Positions 5,198 to 5,256 of a stretch of 5,256 bases of DNA are shown in pieces. The DNA comes from Nitrososphaerales archaeon (lineage in GTDB: Archaea > Thermoproteota > Nitrososphaeria > Nitrososphaerales > Nitrososphaeraceae): contig JARBAV010000457.1 of the NCBI GenBank assembly GCA_029237515.1, positions 1 to 5,256 on the forward strand. The letters run 5' to 3'. Made by a program: the position numbers and the translations under genes. The notes beneath the pieces are model-generated. The model was not told the DNA's origin. It did no database searches and was given only the letters and a program-made list of their open reading frames with translations. Numbering within the stretch: position 1 is the first letter of the stretch; each line of letters opens with the position of its first letter.

Positions 5198-5256
5198 TCA
5201 ATGATTATACACTTTCTTCAAGATACCATCTAATACTTGTTGTGGTGTTACTTCGG
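5198..5256 (-). CDS. Possible C-terminal end of a gene entering from the right edge
   Basis: The minus strand is open from the right edge for 18 codons to a TGA at 5198-5200. The peptide EVTPQQVLDGILKKVYNH reads like a protein C-terminus with a short helix. The fragment is too short to identify, and an 18-codon open stretch is not significant alone. It would be settled by the sequence beyond the edge. Confidence 0.3.
   Translation of the reverse strand, partial: EVTPQQVLDGILKKVYNH

Noticed and set aside
286..5199. 14-base inverted copy between the ilvD coding region (286-299) and 5186-5199
   Set aside because: One match of this length is not surprising in a window this size, no homology extends beyond it, and there is no other sign of a mobile-element end.

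Overview
The window looks like chromosomal DNA from an ammonia-oxidising archaeon of the Nitrososphaerales (Nitrososphaera / Nitrosocosmicus-like). Three observations support this. There is a small secreted protein of a type I associate with those genomes (4421-4705, minus). The best genes have an A/T-rich TATA-like element about 26-28 bases before the start codon and no Shine-Dalgarno, as expected for leaderless archaeal transcripts. Coding density is low, with long AT-rich spacers. The assignment rests on recognition and architecture; no database search was possible.

Layout. Positions 1-404 (minus) hold the N-terminal 134 codons of dihydroxy-acid dehydratase (ilvD), which runs off the left edge. 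Positions 405-853 lie between divergently transcribed ilvD and the next gene; they carry both promoters and what looks like a decayed minus-strand gene (474-801). Positions 854-2590 (plus) hold a complete ThDP-dependent pyruvate decarboxylase of bacterial (Zymomonas-like) type, the main gene of the window. Positions 2591-3307 contain a possible terminator and two weak minus-strand coding traces (2648-2806 and 2947-3191). Positions 3308-3597 (plus) hold a small charged protein, possibly split by a frame break. Positions 3598-3898 show nothing convincing. Positions 3899-4119 (plus) hold a frame-broken winged-helix DNA-binding protein. Positions 4120-4420 hold a weak small ORF, a bulged hairpin next to a 14-bp perfect palindrome, and a T-rich terminator. 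Positions 4421-4705 (minus) hold the secreted protein with its promoter upstream. Positions 4736-5256 contain only fragments, probably decayed, and perhaps the last 18 codons of a minus-strand gene entering from the right.

How the genes relate. IlvD makes 2-keto acids for branched-chain amino acid synthesis, and the decarboxylase consumes a 2-keto acid (pyruvate, judged by its pocket residues). They are divergent with separate promoters, so there is no operon, and a pathway link is only possible, not shown. No mobile element, CRISPR array, tRNA or rRNA was seen. I did not find a convincing new multi-gene system. The most notable points are the archaeal pyruvate decarboxylase and the number of frame-broken small genes around it.
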